A stretch of DNA of 64,000 bases from CAYWVO01 sp964461835 (GCA_964461835.1 CAYWVO010000002.1:124001-188000); one strand, 5' to 3'; counted from the stretch's first letter, positions 41,881 to 51,540 are shown. Notes: generated by a model not told the origin, from the letters alone. Numbers and translations: made by a program.

Positions 41881-42792
41881 ATGAGTAGGGCGGAGCAGAC
41901 AGTCTTGGCGGATTCGGCGAGTACCTGCCTGCGCGTGTGCGTAGTATCCAACGCGTTGCTGGCGATCATTAAGTTTATCGCCGGCGTGGTGGGTAATTCT
42001 CAGGCTCTGATTGCGGACGGCATTAACTCCGTCGTTGATATTGTCTCCTCCGGAGTGGCCTGGATCGGACATCGGATTTCACTCTCTCCCCCAGATAGGG
42101 ATCATCCCTACGGTCACGGCAATGCCGACGTGCTGGCCGCCGTATTTGTCGGATTGGTTATCTTCTTTACGGGTATCTTTGTGGGCGGTCGGGCCTGGAC
42201 TGCCATTCAACACGGCGATCTGCCACGACCGTCGCTCTTGCCGGTCCTGGTGGCAGTAGGTGTCATTGTTGCTAAGTGGATTCTCTATCTCTACACGATG
42301 CGGGTCGCCGGTAAAACGCGATCACCAGCTGTCCAGGCTACTGCGACCGATCACAAATCGGACATTCTTGCGACTTCCGGGGCGCTGGCCGGGGTGTTTG
42401 GGGCCTGGGTCGGTGTACCGGTGTTGGATCCCATTGCTGCGATCTGGGTGGCGGCGCTCATCCTCTATAACGCCATACGGGTGTTGACGGGCAACATTCA
42501 TATTCTGATGTCTGGACGGCCCGACCGATCAGTTACCGAGCCGGTTATTGAGACCATCCGTAAAATCCCGGGAGTGGAAGGGTTTGACCGCATTCGTGCA
42601 CGGCAATTGGGCAGCAGGGTAATTATTGATCTGGAAATTCTGGTTGACCGGGATCTCAGTGTCGACGCCGGACATGAAATCGCCCGCCAAGCCCGAACAA
42701 CGGCCTTGCGGGATCACCCGACCATTCTTGATGTTGTGGTCCATGTCGAGCCGTATTGCGTGAATTCGGAAACAAGCACGACAAAGGAGTAG
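41881..42792 (+). CDS. Cation diffusion facilitator transporter
   Basis: 303 residues with about five or six transmembrane helices and the CDF motifs ADGINSVVDIVSSG (DxxxD) and HPYGHGNADVLAAV (HxxxD metal site). A cytoplasmic C-terminal domain follows. CDF proteins export divalent metals (Zn, Co, Fe, Mn) against protons. The TATAAT eight bases before the ATG and lack of a ribosome-binding site suggest a leaderless start. The next gene begins directly after the stop. Confidence 0.93.
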   Translation: MSRAEQTVLADSASTCLRVCVVSNALLAIIKFIAGVVGNSQALIADGINSVVDIVSSGVAWIGHRISLSPPDRDHPYGHGNADVLAAVFVGLVIFFTGIFVGGRAWTAIQHGDLPRPSLLPVLVAVGVIVAKWILYLYTMRVAGKTRSPAVQATATDHKSDILATSGALAGVFGAWVGVPVLDPIAAIWVAALILYNAIRVLTGNIHILMSGRPDRSVTEPVIETIRKIPGVEGFDRIRARQLGSRVIIDLEILVDRDLSVDAGHEIARQARTTALRDHPTILDVVVHVEPYCVNSETSTTKE

Positions 42793-42794
42793 CT

Positions 42795-44078
42795 GTGTCT
42801 CGCAAACGCATTGTTGCCTTCGTCGAGGGTGAACATCCCGCTCACTTCTGGCCGCTGGCGGAGTCACGGCCGCTCTTTATGCTGCGCTGCGGGGCAGAGT
42901 TATTGTACGAGAAATGGATCAAACGATTGCAACCGACCGAAACCTGGTTTTTCTGTCGTGAAGTGGCGGCTGAAGTCACCGCCTCGCGTATGTCAGCGTT
43001 GGTCAACACGGTGCCCGAAGTGAAGGAGGCTGACTTATGGATAATTGACCCGCGGTGGTTGCCGGAAAGTCCAGAGTCATTTCTGGCAGGGGCCTGGCCG
43101 GAGACGTGCGGCTTTCGCTCTGGGGAGCGTCTTGTTGCGCTGCGTATGGCAGTCCACGAACAGTTTACCGGGCCGGTAGGGGAATGGTTACAGCGCGGGG
43201 CGCCGGACGGGTTTCCGGAAACATCAGTGGAAACCGTCGAGGTGGCGGGCACCCACCTCAATTATTTGTGGGACATTGTCGACGAAAATCCCGATCAAAT
43301 AGCGCGTGATTTCACGGTGGCCCGAGACGCGGGGAAGCACCGGCGTGCCGATACGCTTCAGTTCGGCGGAACGGCTTTGCTCAACGATTCAGATATTCTC
43401 ATTGGTGACGGTGTTGAACTATCATCGATGAGTGTTCTCGACGCACGTAACGGCCCGATTATTCTCGATGATGGCGTACGGATCGAACCGTTTTCGCACA
43501 TTGAGGGGCCGGCCGTCATTGGTGCGGGATCAATCATCTATGGCGCTCAAATTCGGGGCGGAACCACGATTGGTCCGGTTTGTCGAGTCGGGGGTGAGGT
43601 TGAAGCCAGCGTCTTTTTGGGATATGGCAACAAACACCATGAGGGTTTCTTCGGGCACGGAGTGATTGGGGAATGGGTCAACCTGGGCGCGTTGACTACC
43701 AATTCGGATTTGAAAAATAACTACGGTACGATCCGGGTATCATTGCCATCGGGGGACGTGGATACGGGGCGTATCAAGGTGGGTTCGTTTCTCGCCGATC
43801 ATACTAAAACAGGAATTGGAACGCTTTTACCGACCGGGGGAGTGGTTGGATTTGCCTCGAATGTCTTCGGGGGAGACGGCGTGCTGCCCAAGTTCATTCC
43901 GGAATTTTCCTGGGGCGGTGGCGGAGGATTCGTGGAACATCAATTGGACAAGGCTCTGGCAACCGCCGGAACGGTGGCGGCACGGCGTGGGGTGAAGATG
44001 GATGCAGCGCACCAACAGCTTTTTCGTGCTATTTTTACCCAATCATCTGCCCGACGGAGTACGTTTTTGGGGCGTTGA
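42795..44078 (+). CDS. GlmU-like enzyme of the alternative FCB family
   Basis: 427 residues from the GTG at 42795, which has AAGGAG 6 bases upstream. The longer frame from 42756 lies inside the CDF gene. The N-terminal half has HFWPLAESRPLFMLRCGAEL (pyrophosphorylase-like); the C-terminal half is a left-handed beta-helix with SVFLGYGNKHHEGFFGHG and WVNLGALTTNSDLKNNYG. This order fits the alternative bifunctional UDP-GlcNAc diphosphorylase / glucosamine-1-phosphate acetyltransferase family of FCB bacteria. It supplies UDP-GlcNAc for the envelope. The canonical GlmU substrates are inferred. Confidence 0.85.
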   Translation: MSRKRIVAFVEGEHPAHFWPLAESRPLFMLRCGAELLYEKWIKRLQPTETWFFCREVAAEVTASRMSALVNTVPEVKEADLWIIDPRWLPESPESFLAGAWPETCGFRSGERLVALRMAVHEQFTGPVGEWLQRGAPDGFPETSVETVEVAGTHLNYLWDIVDENPDQIARDFTVARDAGKHRRADTLQFGGTALLNDSDILIGDGVELSSMSVLDARNGPIILDDGVRIEPFSHIEGPAVIGAGSIIYGAQIRGGTTIGPVCRVGGEVEASVFLGYGNKHHEGFFGHGVIGEWVNLGALTTNSDLKNNYGTIRVSLPSGDVDTGRIKVGSFLADHTKTGIGTLLPTGGVVGFASNVFGGDGVLPKFIPEFSWGGGGGFVEHQLDKALATAGTVAARRGVKMDAAHQQLFRAIFTQSSARRSTFLGR

Positions 44079-44129
44079 CCGCGTAGCAAACTGAAGACTA
44101 GGCGTGGCCACACAGCGGAGAAATGATCG

Positions 44130-45164
44130 ATGCCGGAATTGAGAAAAGATCCCATTATCAGCCGATGGGTCATCATATCAACGGAACGGGGAAAACGGCC
44201 GACCGATTTCCCGGTACGCACCGATCGGGTCGATTCCCGGATGTGCCCGTTTTGTCCGGGGAATGAATCAGCGACGCCGCCGGAAATTATTGCGCTGCGG
44301 GACGACGGTACCAAACCGGATACCCCGGGTTGGCGGGTACGGGCCATTTCCAACAAATTTCCCGCGCTGAAGATCGAGGGAGATTTGCAGCGGGAAGGGA
44401 TCGGCATTTTCGATAAAATGAACGGTGTCGGCGCCCATGAGGTTATTATCGAATCACCACAGCACGAGTTGGAGATGGAAGACCTTCCGCTCAATCAACT
44501 GGCCGATGCCATTTACATCTATCGCCAGCGGGTCCGAGATTTACAACAAGACTCCCGGTTCCGGTATGTAATGCTGTTCAAAAACAAGGGGGTTGCCGCC
44601 GGGGCATCGCTCTCGCATCCGCATTCGCAACTGATTGCCACGCCGGTCATTCCCAAACGAGTGGTGGAGGAATTGGACGGGGCGCAGAGATATTTCGAGT
44701 ATAAGGAACGGTGTATCTTCTGTGATATTATCCATCAAGAATTGCACGATGAGGTGCGGATCGTCAATCAGAATGACGCCTTCGTTTCCCTGCAGCCGTT
44801 TGCCCCACGGTTTCCGTTTGAGACCTGGGTGCTGCCACGGTCTCATGAATCTCATTTCGAACGTATTAGCGATGAAGAACTCAAGCCCTTCGCGGAAATT
44901 TTGCAGGATAGTCTCAAGCGGCTTTCCCTGGTTTTAAATAATCCGCCATACAACTTTATGATACATACGGCACCGCATATTAACAACAACGGTTTGCATT
45001 ACCATTGGCATGTGGAAATCATTCCGAAGTTGACCAGGGTCGCGGGTTTTGAATGGGGCACCGGCTTTTATATAAATCCCACCCCACCGGAGGATGCCGC
45101 GGAGTATCTACGATCTGCCGAAATGACCGGAAAAACCCCAGCGAAAACCGATCACGGTACATGA
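44130..45164 (+). CDS. galT: Galactose-1-phosphate uridylyltransferase
   Basis: 344 residues. ELRKDPIISRWVIISTERG at the start; zinc motif CPFCPGNES; active-site region LSHPHSQLIATPVIP with the HPH catalytic His; second half CIFCDIIHQE and HYHWHVEIIPK. These are the Leloir-pathway transferase signatures, exchanging UMP between glucose and galactose phosphates. The GAGAAATGATCG region precedes the ATG. glgA starts 18 bases after its stop. Confidence 0.94.
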   Translation: MPELRKDPIISRWVIISTERGKRPTDFPVRTDRVDSRMCPFCPGNESATPPEIIALRDDGTKPDTPGWRVRAISNKFPALKIEGDLQREGIGIFDKMNGVGAHEVIIESPQHELEMEDLPLNQLADAIYIYRQRVRDLQQDSRFRYVMLFKNKGVAAGASLSHPHSQLIATPVIPKRVVEELDGAQRYFEYKERCIFCDIIHQELHDEVRIVNQNDAFVSLQPFAPRFPFETWVLPRSHESHFERISDEELKPFAEILQDSLKRLSLVLNNPPYNFMIHTAPHINNNGLHYHWHVEIIPKLTRVAGFEWGTGFYINPTPPEDAAEYLRSAEMTGKTPAKTDHGT

Positions 45165-45182
45165 TAGGATAACCGCCGTTTC

Positions 45183-46661
45183 ATGCCACATGCCATGAAC
45201 ATCTTGTACGTCTCACCGGAAGTCGTCCCCTTTGCCAAGACCGGGGGGCTGGCGGATGTTGCCGGAGCCTTGCCGCAGGCCTTGGCGGAACGCGGTGATC
45301 GGGTAACGGTCATGATGCCGCACTACAAGTTGCTGTTTCAGGAAAAGTATTCGTTGGCCGCAGATTCCGTCGGAAGTGTTGATGTGCCGCTTGGCTCAGG
45401 CTACGAACCAGCCGGCTTCTACACGCTGGATAAGGACCGCGTACGCTATGTGTTTGTTTCCCATTCGGGATATTTTAACCGCCCTGAGCTGTACCGAGAC
45501 CCGGCGACCGGTCATGATTGGAAAGACAACGATGAGCGCTTTATCTTCTTTGCCCGGGCGGTCTTGGAATGGTGCCAGGCGACGGGGGTGCGGCCGGATA
45601 TCATTAATGTAAATGATTGGCAATCGGCGCTGATTCCCGTATACCTGCGGACGTTACTGAAGGACGTGTTGCACTTCGCCCAAACCCGGGTGGTGTTGAC
45701 AATTCATAATCTGGCCTACCATGGCCAATTTCCGGCAGAGCGGTTCAGTCTGCTGGGCTATCCAGCGGAGTGGTTTACCTCGCTGTCGCCGTTTGAATTC
45801 TACGGGAAAGTCAATTTCCTGAAAGCCGGCATCTACTATGCAGATAAGATCAATACGGTCTCCCGGACGTATGCCCAGGAAATACAAAGCGGGCCGGATT
45901 TAGGCTGTGGTCTGGACGGTCTGTTGCGCAACCGGGCCGGGGATCTCTATGGCATCGTTAACGGCATTGATTATACGGTCTGGGACCCGGCTACCGACCC
46001 GCTGATTGAGGCCCACTATACTCCGAACGATCTGAGCGGTAAGCGCCGGAACAAAGCAGCGTTGCTGGCACGGTCCGGATTTGATGCTTCCGCCACCGAG
46101 CTGCCTTTGATGGGGATGATTTCCCGACTCGATGCACAGAAGGGCTTTGACCTTATCGAGCGCGTGGCCGACGAGCTGTTTACTCGCGATCTGGTTTTGG
46201 TTCTACTCGGCACTGGTGCGCCGAAATATCACGATATGTGCGAAAAATTGCAGGCCAAATACGCCGACCGTTTTCGCCCGTTTCTGACCTTTGATAACCA
46301 ACTGGCTCATCTGATTGAGGCGGGATCGGATATGTTTCTGATGCCGTCCCGCTACGAGCCTTGTGGACTCAACCAACTCTATTCGCTGAAGTATGGGACG
46401 GTACCGGTGGTTCGCCATACCGGTGGTCTGGCGGATACGGTGGAGGATGTCGGCGATACCGGCAGCAGCGGGACCGGGTTCGTTTTTCGACCCTATACCG
46501 CGGAGGCGCTGCTAAAAACCATCGATCGCGCCGTCAGTGCGTATAGTGATAGGAAACGGTGGGATGCGATCGTGCAGAACGGTATGCGGCAAGATTTCTC
46601 CTGGGCGTCATCGGCTAAAAAGTATGAACGCTTATATCAAGCGGCGATCGCCGACCGCTGA
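45183..46661 (+). CDS. glgA: Glycogen synthase (ADP-glucose type)
   Basis: 492 residues. MNILYVSPEVVPFAKTGGLA is the GT5 N-terminus with the KTGGLAD motif. NDWQSALIPVYL, TIHNLAYHGQF, and VNGIDYTVWDP follow. The C-terminal half has MISRLDAQKGFDLI and MPSRYEPCGLNQLYSLKYG. It extends alpha-1,4-glucan. Start at 45183, or the ATG at 45195. The position next to galT fits a carbohydrate-storage cluster. Confidence 0.95.
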   Translation: MPHAMNILYVSPEVVPFAKTGGLADVAGALPQALAERGDRVTVMMPHYKLLFQEKYSLAADSVGSVDVPLGSGYEPAGFYTLDKDRVRYVFVSHSGYFNRPELYRDPATGHDWKDNDERFIFFARAVLEWCQATGVRPDIINVNDWQSALIPVYLRTLLKDVLHFAQTRVVLTIHNLAYHGQFPAERFSLLGYPAEWFTSLSPFEFYGKVNFLKAGIYYADKINTVSRTYAQEIQSGPDLGCGLDGLLRNRAGDLYGIVNGIDYTVWDPATDPLIEAHYTPNDLSGKRRNKAALLARSGFDASATELPLMGMISRLDAQKGFDLIERVADELFTRDLVLVLLGTGAPKYHDMCEKLQAKYADRFRPFLTFDNQLAHLIEAGSDMFLMPSRYEPCGLNQLYSLKYGTVPVVRHTGGLADTVEDVGDTGSSGTGFVFRPYTAEALLKTIDRAVSAYSDRKRWDAIVQNGMRQDFSWASSAKKYERLYQAAIADR

Positions 46662-46722
46662 TACCCCTTGATCCCAAGCAGCCGAGGTTGTATGTAGTAC
46701 TCACGAACAGAGTGGGAGCGTT

Positions 46723-47193
46723 ATGGATATCATCTATCTTTCAAAGGACGGTGTGGAGAAACTCCAGAAGGAATTACATCGTTTTAAGACAATTGAACGG
46801 CCAAAGGTTGTCTCAGAAATCAAGACCGCCCGGGAATTCGGGGATTTAAGCGAGAACGCCGAATACCACGCCGCCAAAGAAAAGCAGGTGTTCGTTGAAC
46901 GCAAAATCGCCGAGCTGGAAGATAAGCTCACGCGGGTCCGTGTGTTGGATGACAGTAATATCGACGCCTCCAAAGCCTACCTGCTCTCGACGGTACGCGT
47001 GCGTGACTTGGAGGACGGTGAAGAGATTGATTACACCCTGGTATCTGCCGAGGAGGCGGACGTCGATAACGATCGCATTTCGATTCAATCACCGATCGGG
47101 AAGGGGCTCTTAGGCAAGGCGGTTGGTGACAGAGTGCAAATAGAAGTCCCGGCCGGTGTGATTGAGTATGAAGTCTTAGACGTCTCCCGCTAA
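46723..47193 (+). CDS. greA: Transcription elongation factor GreA
   Basis: 156 residues (typical 158). An N-terminal coiled coil (LSKDGVEKLQKELHRFKTIERPK, in part) with EFGDLSENAEYHAAKEKQ and a C-terminal FKBP-like domain ending VIEYEVLDVSR. It rescues stalled RNA polymerase by transcript cleavage. AGTGGGAGCG precedes the ATG. A perfect bidirectional hairpin ends it. Confidence 0.96.
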   Translation: MDIIYLSKDGVEKLQKELHRFKTIERPKVVSEIKTAREFGDLSENAEYHAAKEKQVFVERKIAELEDKLTRVRVLDDSNIDASKAYLLSTVRVRDLEDGEEIDYTLVSAEEADVDNDRISIQSPIGKGLLGKAVGDRVQIEVPAGVIEYEVLDVSR

Positions 47194-47220
47194 GTATAGA
47201 ATTTCACTCAATATTCATAG

Positions 47221-47249
47221 AAAAACCCCCGCTGTCTGCGGGGGTTTTT
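47221..47249. terminator. Bidirectional terminator between greA and secreted gene B
   Basis: AAAAACCCCCGC / GCGGGGGTTTTT make a perfect 12-bp stem with loop TGTCT and T-runs on both strands. The same element ends the second copy (60,918-60,946). Confidence 0.93.
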
Positions 47250-47301
47250 CCCTTCAAACCGGTTTTGTTGGAAGTTACCAGTTAGTTAGGGTTTTGATTG
47301 T

Positions 47302-50040
47302 TTATTTCACCAGGACCATTTTCTTCGTTTCGCTGAAGGTTGCCGCCGTCAAGCGGTAGAAATAGATTCCCGACGCCACCGTTTCGCCCCGCTCATCAGC
47401 GCCATCCCATTGGACGGTAACGATGCCGGGTTCGTCATTGCCGGTGAGTTCCCGAACCACGCGTCCCGCAATATCGTACACCGTCAGATTCCAATCCGCA
47501 GCTTCTGGCAGGGCGAAGGTGATCACCGTATTGGCGTTGAACGGATTCGGGTAATTCTGCTTGAGGGCGAACGATTCCGGTATCGCGGTGTTCTTGTGTG
47601 TAGTAACCGTCATCGGCGCGCCTTCAGCGTCGGAGAGCTGAACCTCTACCAGTTCCAGATCTGTGCCGTCCGCCAGCGGAACCGTGAACAGTCCACGAGA
47701 TCCCTGGGCAATCAGGTGTCTATCCATCGAATAGACCAGAACGCGCAATTCCTCACCATTGTCGTGCGATTTCAGAGTCATATTCTCGACGTTCAACATC
47801 GGTTCACCGAGTTCTCCATTATGGCGGAAGACAAATGCTGCGCCGCCAACATCGATTGGTGAGTGCAGGGCAACCCTCATGGTTTCGTCAATCTCGTAGG
47901 TGATCTCGGCAGCATCGCTGAACGGCGTTATTTTGTATCCGGGATCGTATGGTGGTTTTTCACCCGTGATAATGCCGATGAGGTAAACCAGGTCGGCAAT
48001 GGTCTGCGGTGTGCCGTCATCGTTGATATCAGACGCCTGAACCCGAGTATAATAGACGTCATCCGGATAATCCCACGCGGTCGGACCATAGATGAAGTAG
48101 TTTGCATACAAGACCGCGTCGGCGATTTCGTTGGCGATACCATTCAGGTTGATATCACCACGATCATCATCCCACGGACGGATGCAAATTTCACCATCAT
48201 CATAGTTAATCCAGGGAACTGGATCCCATTGACCCTTGAATCCGTCAAGGCAGTCCGGATCGGGGAGCAGGGTCGTGTCCTCGGCGACAAAGAGGATCAC
48301 ACCAGTCTTGTCAGAGATGGTGTTGTCGCCGCAATCAAACCAGGCCCAACCGATGTTGAAGCACTGATTGACGTAGTTCAGGTCTTCGGGAGTCTGGAAG
48401 GTCAGTTTGACGATGTCGCCTGAGGGATTGAATGCCGACGCCGGAGGTGTGCTACCGTCCGGATTGTCAGCGATACCGATCAGACGAAGTACGCCGGTCG
48501 GGCAGCCACCACCGCAATTGTCCATGAAGGACTTACGATAGGTGAAGTATTCCCAATCCAGCAGATCGCCAACGGCTTCCGCTTCCAGAAACGCCATTGT
48601 CGGATCGTAGGTAATCAGGAAGTTGAAGCCACCGATCATCTCAGTCTGATTCACACTGAGGAAGATTTCGGCGATACTGCCCGGATTGACCTCTGTTTCA
48701 CTCAAAGACAGGTGGTACTTGTCACTCACGTTGATCGAGAAGGTGCAAGATTCCTGGAAGCAGCCATCATCGACCACAATGGTGATTTCCCAGAGACCTG
48801 CCTGGGTCCAAACCGGAGTCCACTCAAAGGTGTACGAACCAACAATGGTCATGCCTTCAACCACCGGATCAGCCGGGACACCGTCATGGAGAACGGTACC
48901 GAAATCCACGGTAATCGGATCGGACGGATCGCTTGCCGTGAAGGGCTCGCTGATTAGACCCATGTACGAATACCACGGATCGATGTCGGCCGGGCAGGTG
49001 ATCGTCGGCAGGTCGTTGGTCACTTCAATGGTGAAGGACCCCGCGTCGGTTTCACAGCCATCGGTTACTTCGAGATCGACGGTGAAAACCTGTCCCACGT
49101 CGCCACAATCCGGGTCATACGTGACTTCACCGGTACCACCGTCAATACTCAGAGCGCCAACCGGAGTCGGCGACACATTCGCGATTGAGAAGTCGAGATT
49201 GCTCGGAGTCGGGCAACCATCATCGGTGGCCGTGGCCGCGTAGACCTGCGGACCCTGGTTCCAGTGTTCGACCACGTTAGCCGGGACCGTCAGGATCGGG
49301 GCTTCCTGGTCGTAAGTAACCGCGAAGGAACAGGTCACGCTGTTTCCGCACGGGTTGGTTACCTCAACCTCAACCGTGGACGTAAAGTCGCACTCATCCC
49401 CAGCGGGCGTGTAGTTGTAGATACCCGTTGCCGGATCAGTGGAACCTACACCGGAGATCTGGTCGTAAGTCAGGTCGAGGCCAATAGGGTCACTCGCGTT
49501 GATCTGCTTATCAACAATCGCGTCCCCGCACGCCAGATTTTCATCGGGGTTGCTACCACACGTTGGTGTACCGTTGTACAGGGTACCGGTTAGACCGGTG
49601 AAGGCGGCTGCGACATTACAGCCGGCACCCGCAAATCGCATCGGTCCCGCCGGAGGGAAGGAGCCGGTAGCGATATCGAAGGTTTCACCACAAAGATCGG
49701 ACGTGGTGATATCAATCGTGGCCAGGGTATGAGGTCCGGGGCCAAGATCTGGGCCGGTGTAACCAAGCAGCACTTCATCAGTACCCATCGTGAAATCGGT
49801 TGCAACACCGAGCGTTACCGCGATTGAGCCAGACAGATATCCCGCACCACTGACCTCAACGGGCAGGGTGAAGGCGGTGATCCCCGTCCCGTCATCCAGT
49901 ATAACGTCATACGAATATACCGTGCTCGGGTGGAGATCAGTCGTCGGGCCGTCAACAGTAACGTTCTGGGCCAGAGCGAGATTGAATGAAAAGAGCACAA
50001 CCAGAGAAAGCAAGAGTGAATAGCTTAACTTATGTTTCAT
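47302..50040 (-). CDS. Secreted protein B, hybrid of A and C
   Basis: 912 residues. The first 653 residues match A exactly: signal peptide, Ig-like segments, the cohesin-like domain and the first dockerin-like loop. The last 240 residues match C exactly: second dockerin-like loop, connecting domain and a tail with KQNYPNPFNANTVIT, ending TKKMVLVK. Between them lies the private 55-bp junction. The full reading frame is intact, so B would be functional if real. It is the key object for deciding between duplication and misassembly. Promoter and ribosome-binding site are as for A, and a promoter copy is at 50,356-50,383. Confidence 0.75.
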   Translation of the reverse strand: MKHKLSYSLLLSLVVLFSFNLALAQNVTVDGPTTDLHPSTVYSYDVILDDGTGITAFTLPVEVSGAGYLSGSIAVTLGVATDFTMGTDEVLLGYTGPDLGPGPHTLATIDITTSDLCGETFDIATGSFPPAGPMRFAGAGCNVAAAFTGLTGTLYNGTPTCGSNPDENLACGDAIVDKQINASDPIGLDLTYDQISGVGSTDPATGIYNYTPAGDECDFTSTVEVEVTNPCGNSVTCSFAVTYDQEAPILTVPANVVEHWNQGPQVYAATATDDGCPTPSNLDFSIANVSPTPVGALSIDGGTGEVTYDPDCGDVGQVFTVDLEVTDGCETDAGSFTIEVTNDLPTITCPADIDPWYSYMGLISEPFTASDPSDPITVDFGTVLHDGVPADPVVEGMTIVGSYTFEWTPVWTQAGLWEITIVVDDGCFQESCTFSINVSDKYHLSLSETEVNPGSIAEIFLSVNQTEMIGGFNFLITYDPTMAFLEAEAVGDLLDWEYFTYRKSFMDNCGGGCPTGVLRLIGIADNPDGSTPPASAFNPSGDIVKLTFQTPEDLNYVNQCFNIGWAWFDCGDNTISDKTGVILFVAEDTTLLPDPDCLDGFKGQWDPVPWINYDDGEICIRPWDDDRGDINLNGIANEIADAVLYANYFIYGPTAWDYPDDVYYTRVQASDINDDGTPQTIADLVYLIGIITGEKPPYDPGYKITPFSDAAEITYEIDETMRVALHSPIDVGGAAFVFRHNGELGEPMLNVENMTLKSHDNGEELRVLVYSMDRHLIAQGSRGLFTVPLADGTDLELVEVQLSDAEGAPMTVTTHKNTAIPESFALKQNYPNPFNANTVITFALPEAADWNLTVYDIAGRVVRELTGNDEPGIVTVQWDGADERGETVASGIYFYRLTAATFSETKKMVLVK
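48025..48079. other. 55-bp junction matching neither repeat end
   Basis: Aligned with A (34,328-34,382) and C (61,722-61,776), the segment has eight informative bases like A and eight like C in interleaved order, plus five bases seen in neither (for example position 16, A against C in both others). It codes for about 18 residues in B between the dockerin loops, TAWDYPDDVYYTR, against TSWDYPDDEYYAR in A and NAWEYPDPTYYNR in C. Confidence 0.9.
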
Positions 50041-50526
50041 TCTTTCTTGCTCCTTTGCGCTTTGCTATTCTAAACGCTCTTTTTAGTTGCTTACCGGATC
50101 AAACTCCGGAAAGCTTCGGTGATTTCCTTGGAACTAACGATTGCGCGTGAACTCGCTAGGTGCGAATCGTCAAAGGAAATCGACCTAGACTAGGGGGGGT
50201 TAAGTAAACGAAAAACAAATCTATGGGGAAAGAAACTCACATACAATGAGCTTTACCGCCGGATGTAAACCAACTCCTCCGAATTCAGCTTAAATCCGTT
50301 AGCAAAGATCAATACTGTGACACACAAACCAAGGAACTTCTCACACGGTGACAGTAACTTAGCGCAAAATATGGGAATGTCAAGTTTTTTCTGGGTTTTA
50401 TGAAAAGATTTTTGCGGTAGACATTAACACAAAAATATGCCACTTCCCTTGCCAAGCCGGTAGGACACATAGGCACCCCCCAACGGTCATTATGGCAGGC
50501 AAGCGAGAGGTTGTGAGCGGACCAAC
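50041..50526. other. Second copy of the A-cysK intergenic region
   Basis: Identical to 36,344-36,829, including the promoter for the minus-strand secreted gene (TTGACA 50,378-50,383, TAAGTT 50,356-50,361) and a CCGGA/TCCGG hairpin. No gene seen. Confidence 0.6.
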
Positions 50527-51540
50527 TTATAAGAATCCCTGCTGATTCATCCATGAATCACTGAGAAATTTGCTTAAATAGCGCATGCCGGAGTCAGCGA
50601 AGATTGTCACGAACCTGCTTGGTGCTGTGCAGGATTTTGCCAGTTCCTCGATGGCGGCGATAACCGAGCCGGATGATCCGCCGACCAGCATTCCCTCCGC
50701 GCGCACGACCCGTCGCGCGGCCGCAAACGCCGCCTTGTCATCCACGCGAATGACCTCATCCACCACATCGTAGTCCATCGCCTCGGTCAAGACATCGGTA
50801 CCAATCCCCTCGACTTTGTAAGCACAGGGTTCGACAATTTTACCAGTTTTGAGGTAGTCGTAAAAGAGCGAGCCGGCCGGATCGACCGCAATATTCTTGA
50901 TTTCGGGCTTTTTCTCCTCGAGGTAGCGGGCAATGCCGGAAAAGGTGCCGCCCGTGCCAATCCCACAGACAAAATAATCGAATTCGCCTCCGGTCTGCTG
51001 CCAGATTTCCGGGCCGGTGGTGTAATAATGGCAATCGATGTTTTTCTTGTTATGGTATTGGTTGATCAGAAAGGCTTTTTTCTCCTCGGCCAGCCGTCGG
51101 GCAGTGGAGTAATAGGAGTCCGGGTGGTCGTGCGGGACATCGTGCGGGCAGACAACTACTTCCGCTCCAAGGGATTTGATCAAGTCAATTTTCTCATCAG
51201 AGGTCTTATCCGGCACGGTAAACAGCGATCGATACCCTTTGACCGCGGCAATCATGGCTACACTTACCGCAGTATTGCCGGATGAATTGTCGATAATCAG
51301 GTCGCCGGGGGCGAGAACGCCGTCCTGTTCGGCATCCTCGATAATGTACAGGGCCATGCGGTCCTTCACCGATCCAGAAGGGTTTAGAAATTCCAGTTTC
51401 GTCCAAATCTCGTGCGGTGAATCCGTCAACGTATGTTGCAGCTTAACCAGCGGGGTATTACCGATCAGGGAAAGCAGAGAGTGAGTCCGGCCCGTCGGAG
51501 TTTGAGATGGTGCGGACGCCGCTATGTTGCTGTCTTTCAT
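50527..51540 (-). CDS. cysK: Cysteine synthase-type PLP enzyme, second copy
   Basis: Identical in sequence to 36,830-37,843 (337 residues; NPSGSVKDRMAL, GIGTGGTFSG). Its 5' leader, with the hairpins at 51,654-51,689 and 51,697-51,776, is repeated too. Whether this copy exists in the genome depends on the status of the repeat. Confidence 0.85.
   Translation of the reverse strand: MKDSNIAASAPSQTPTGRTHSLLSLIGNTPLVKLQHTLTDSPHEIWTKLEFLNPSGSVKDRMALYIIEDAEQDGVLAPGDLIIDNSSGNTAVSVAMIAAVKGYRSLFTVPDKTSDEKIDLIKSLGAEVVVCPHDVPHDHPDSYYSTARRLAEEKKAFLINQYHNKKNIDCHYYTTGPEIWQQTGGEFDYFVCGIGTGGTFSGIARYLEEKKPEIKNIAVDPAGSLFYDYLKTGKIVEPCAYKVEGIGTDVLTEAMDYDVVDEVIRVDDKAAFAAARRVVRAEGMLVGGSSGSVIAAIEELAKSCTAPSRFVTIFADSGMRYLSKFLSDSWMNQQGFL

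Larger units (their letters stand above)
34383..48024. repeat. Direct repeat of 13.7 kb, copy 1
   Basis: Identical at every base compared to 48,080-61,721 (offset 13,697). Every plus- and minus-strand reading frame in the two segments gives the same translation in all six frames. It covers the last third of A's coding region (the N-terminal 653 codons), cysK, VUT transporter, purD, purE, TPR, CDF, GlmU-like, galT, glgA, greA, terminators, and the C-terminal 240 codons of B. Confidence 0.97.

Noticed and set aside
42756..42794. Longer start of the GlmU-like gene
   Set aside because: Lies inside the CDF coding region; the GTG at 42795 has its own AAGGAG.
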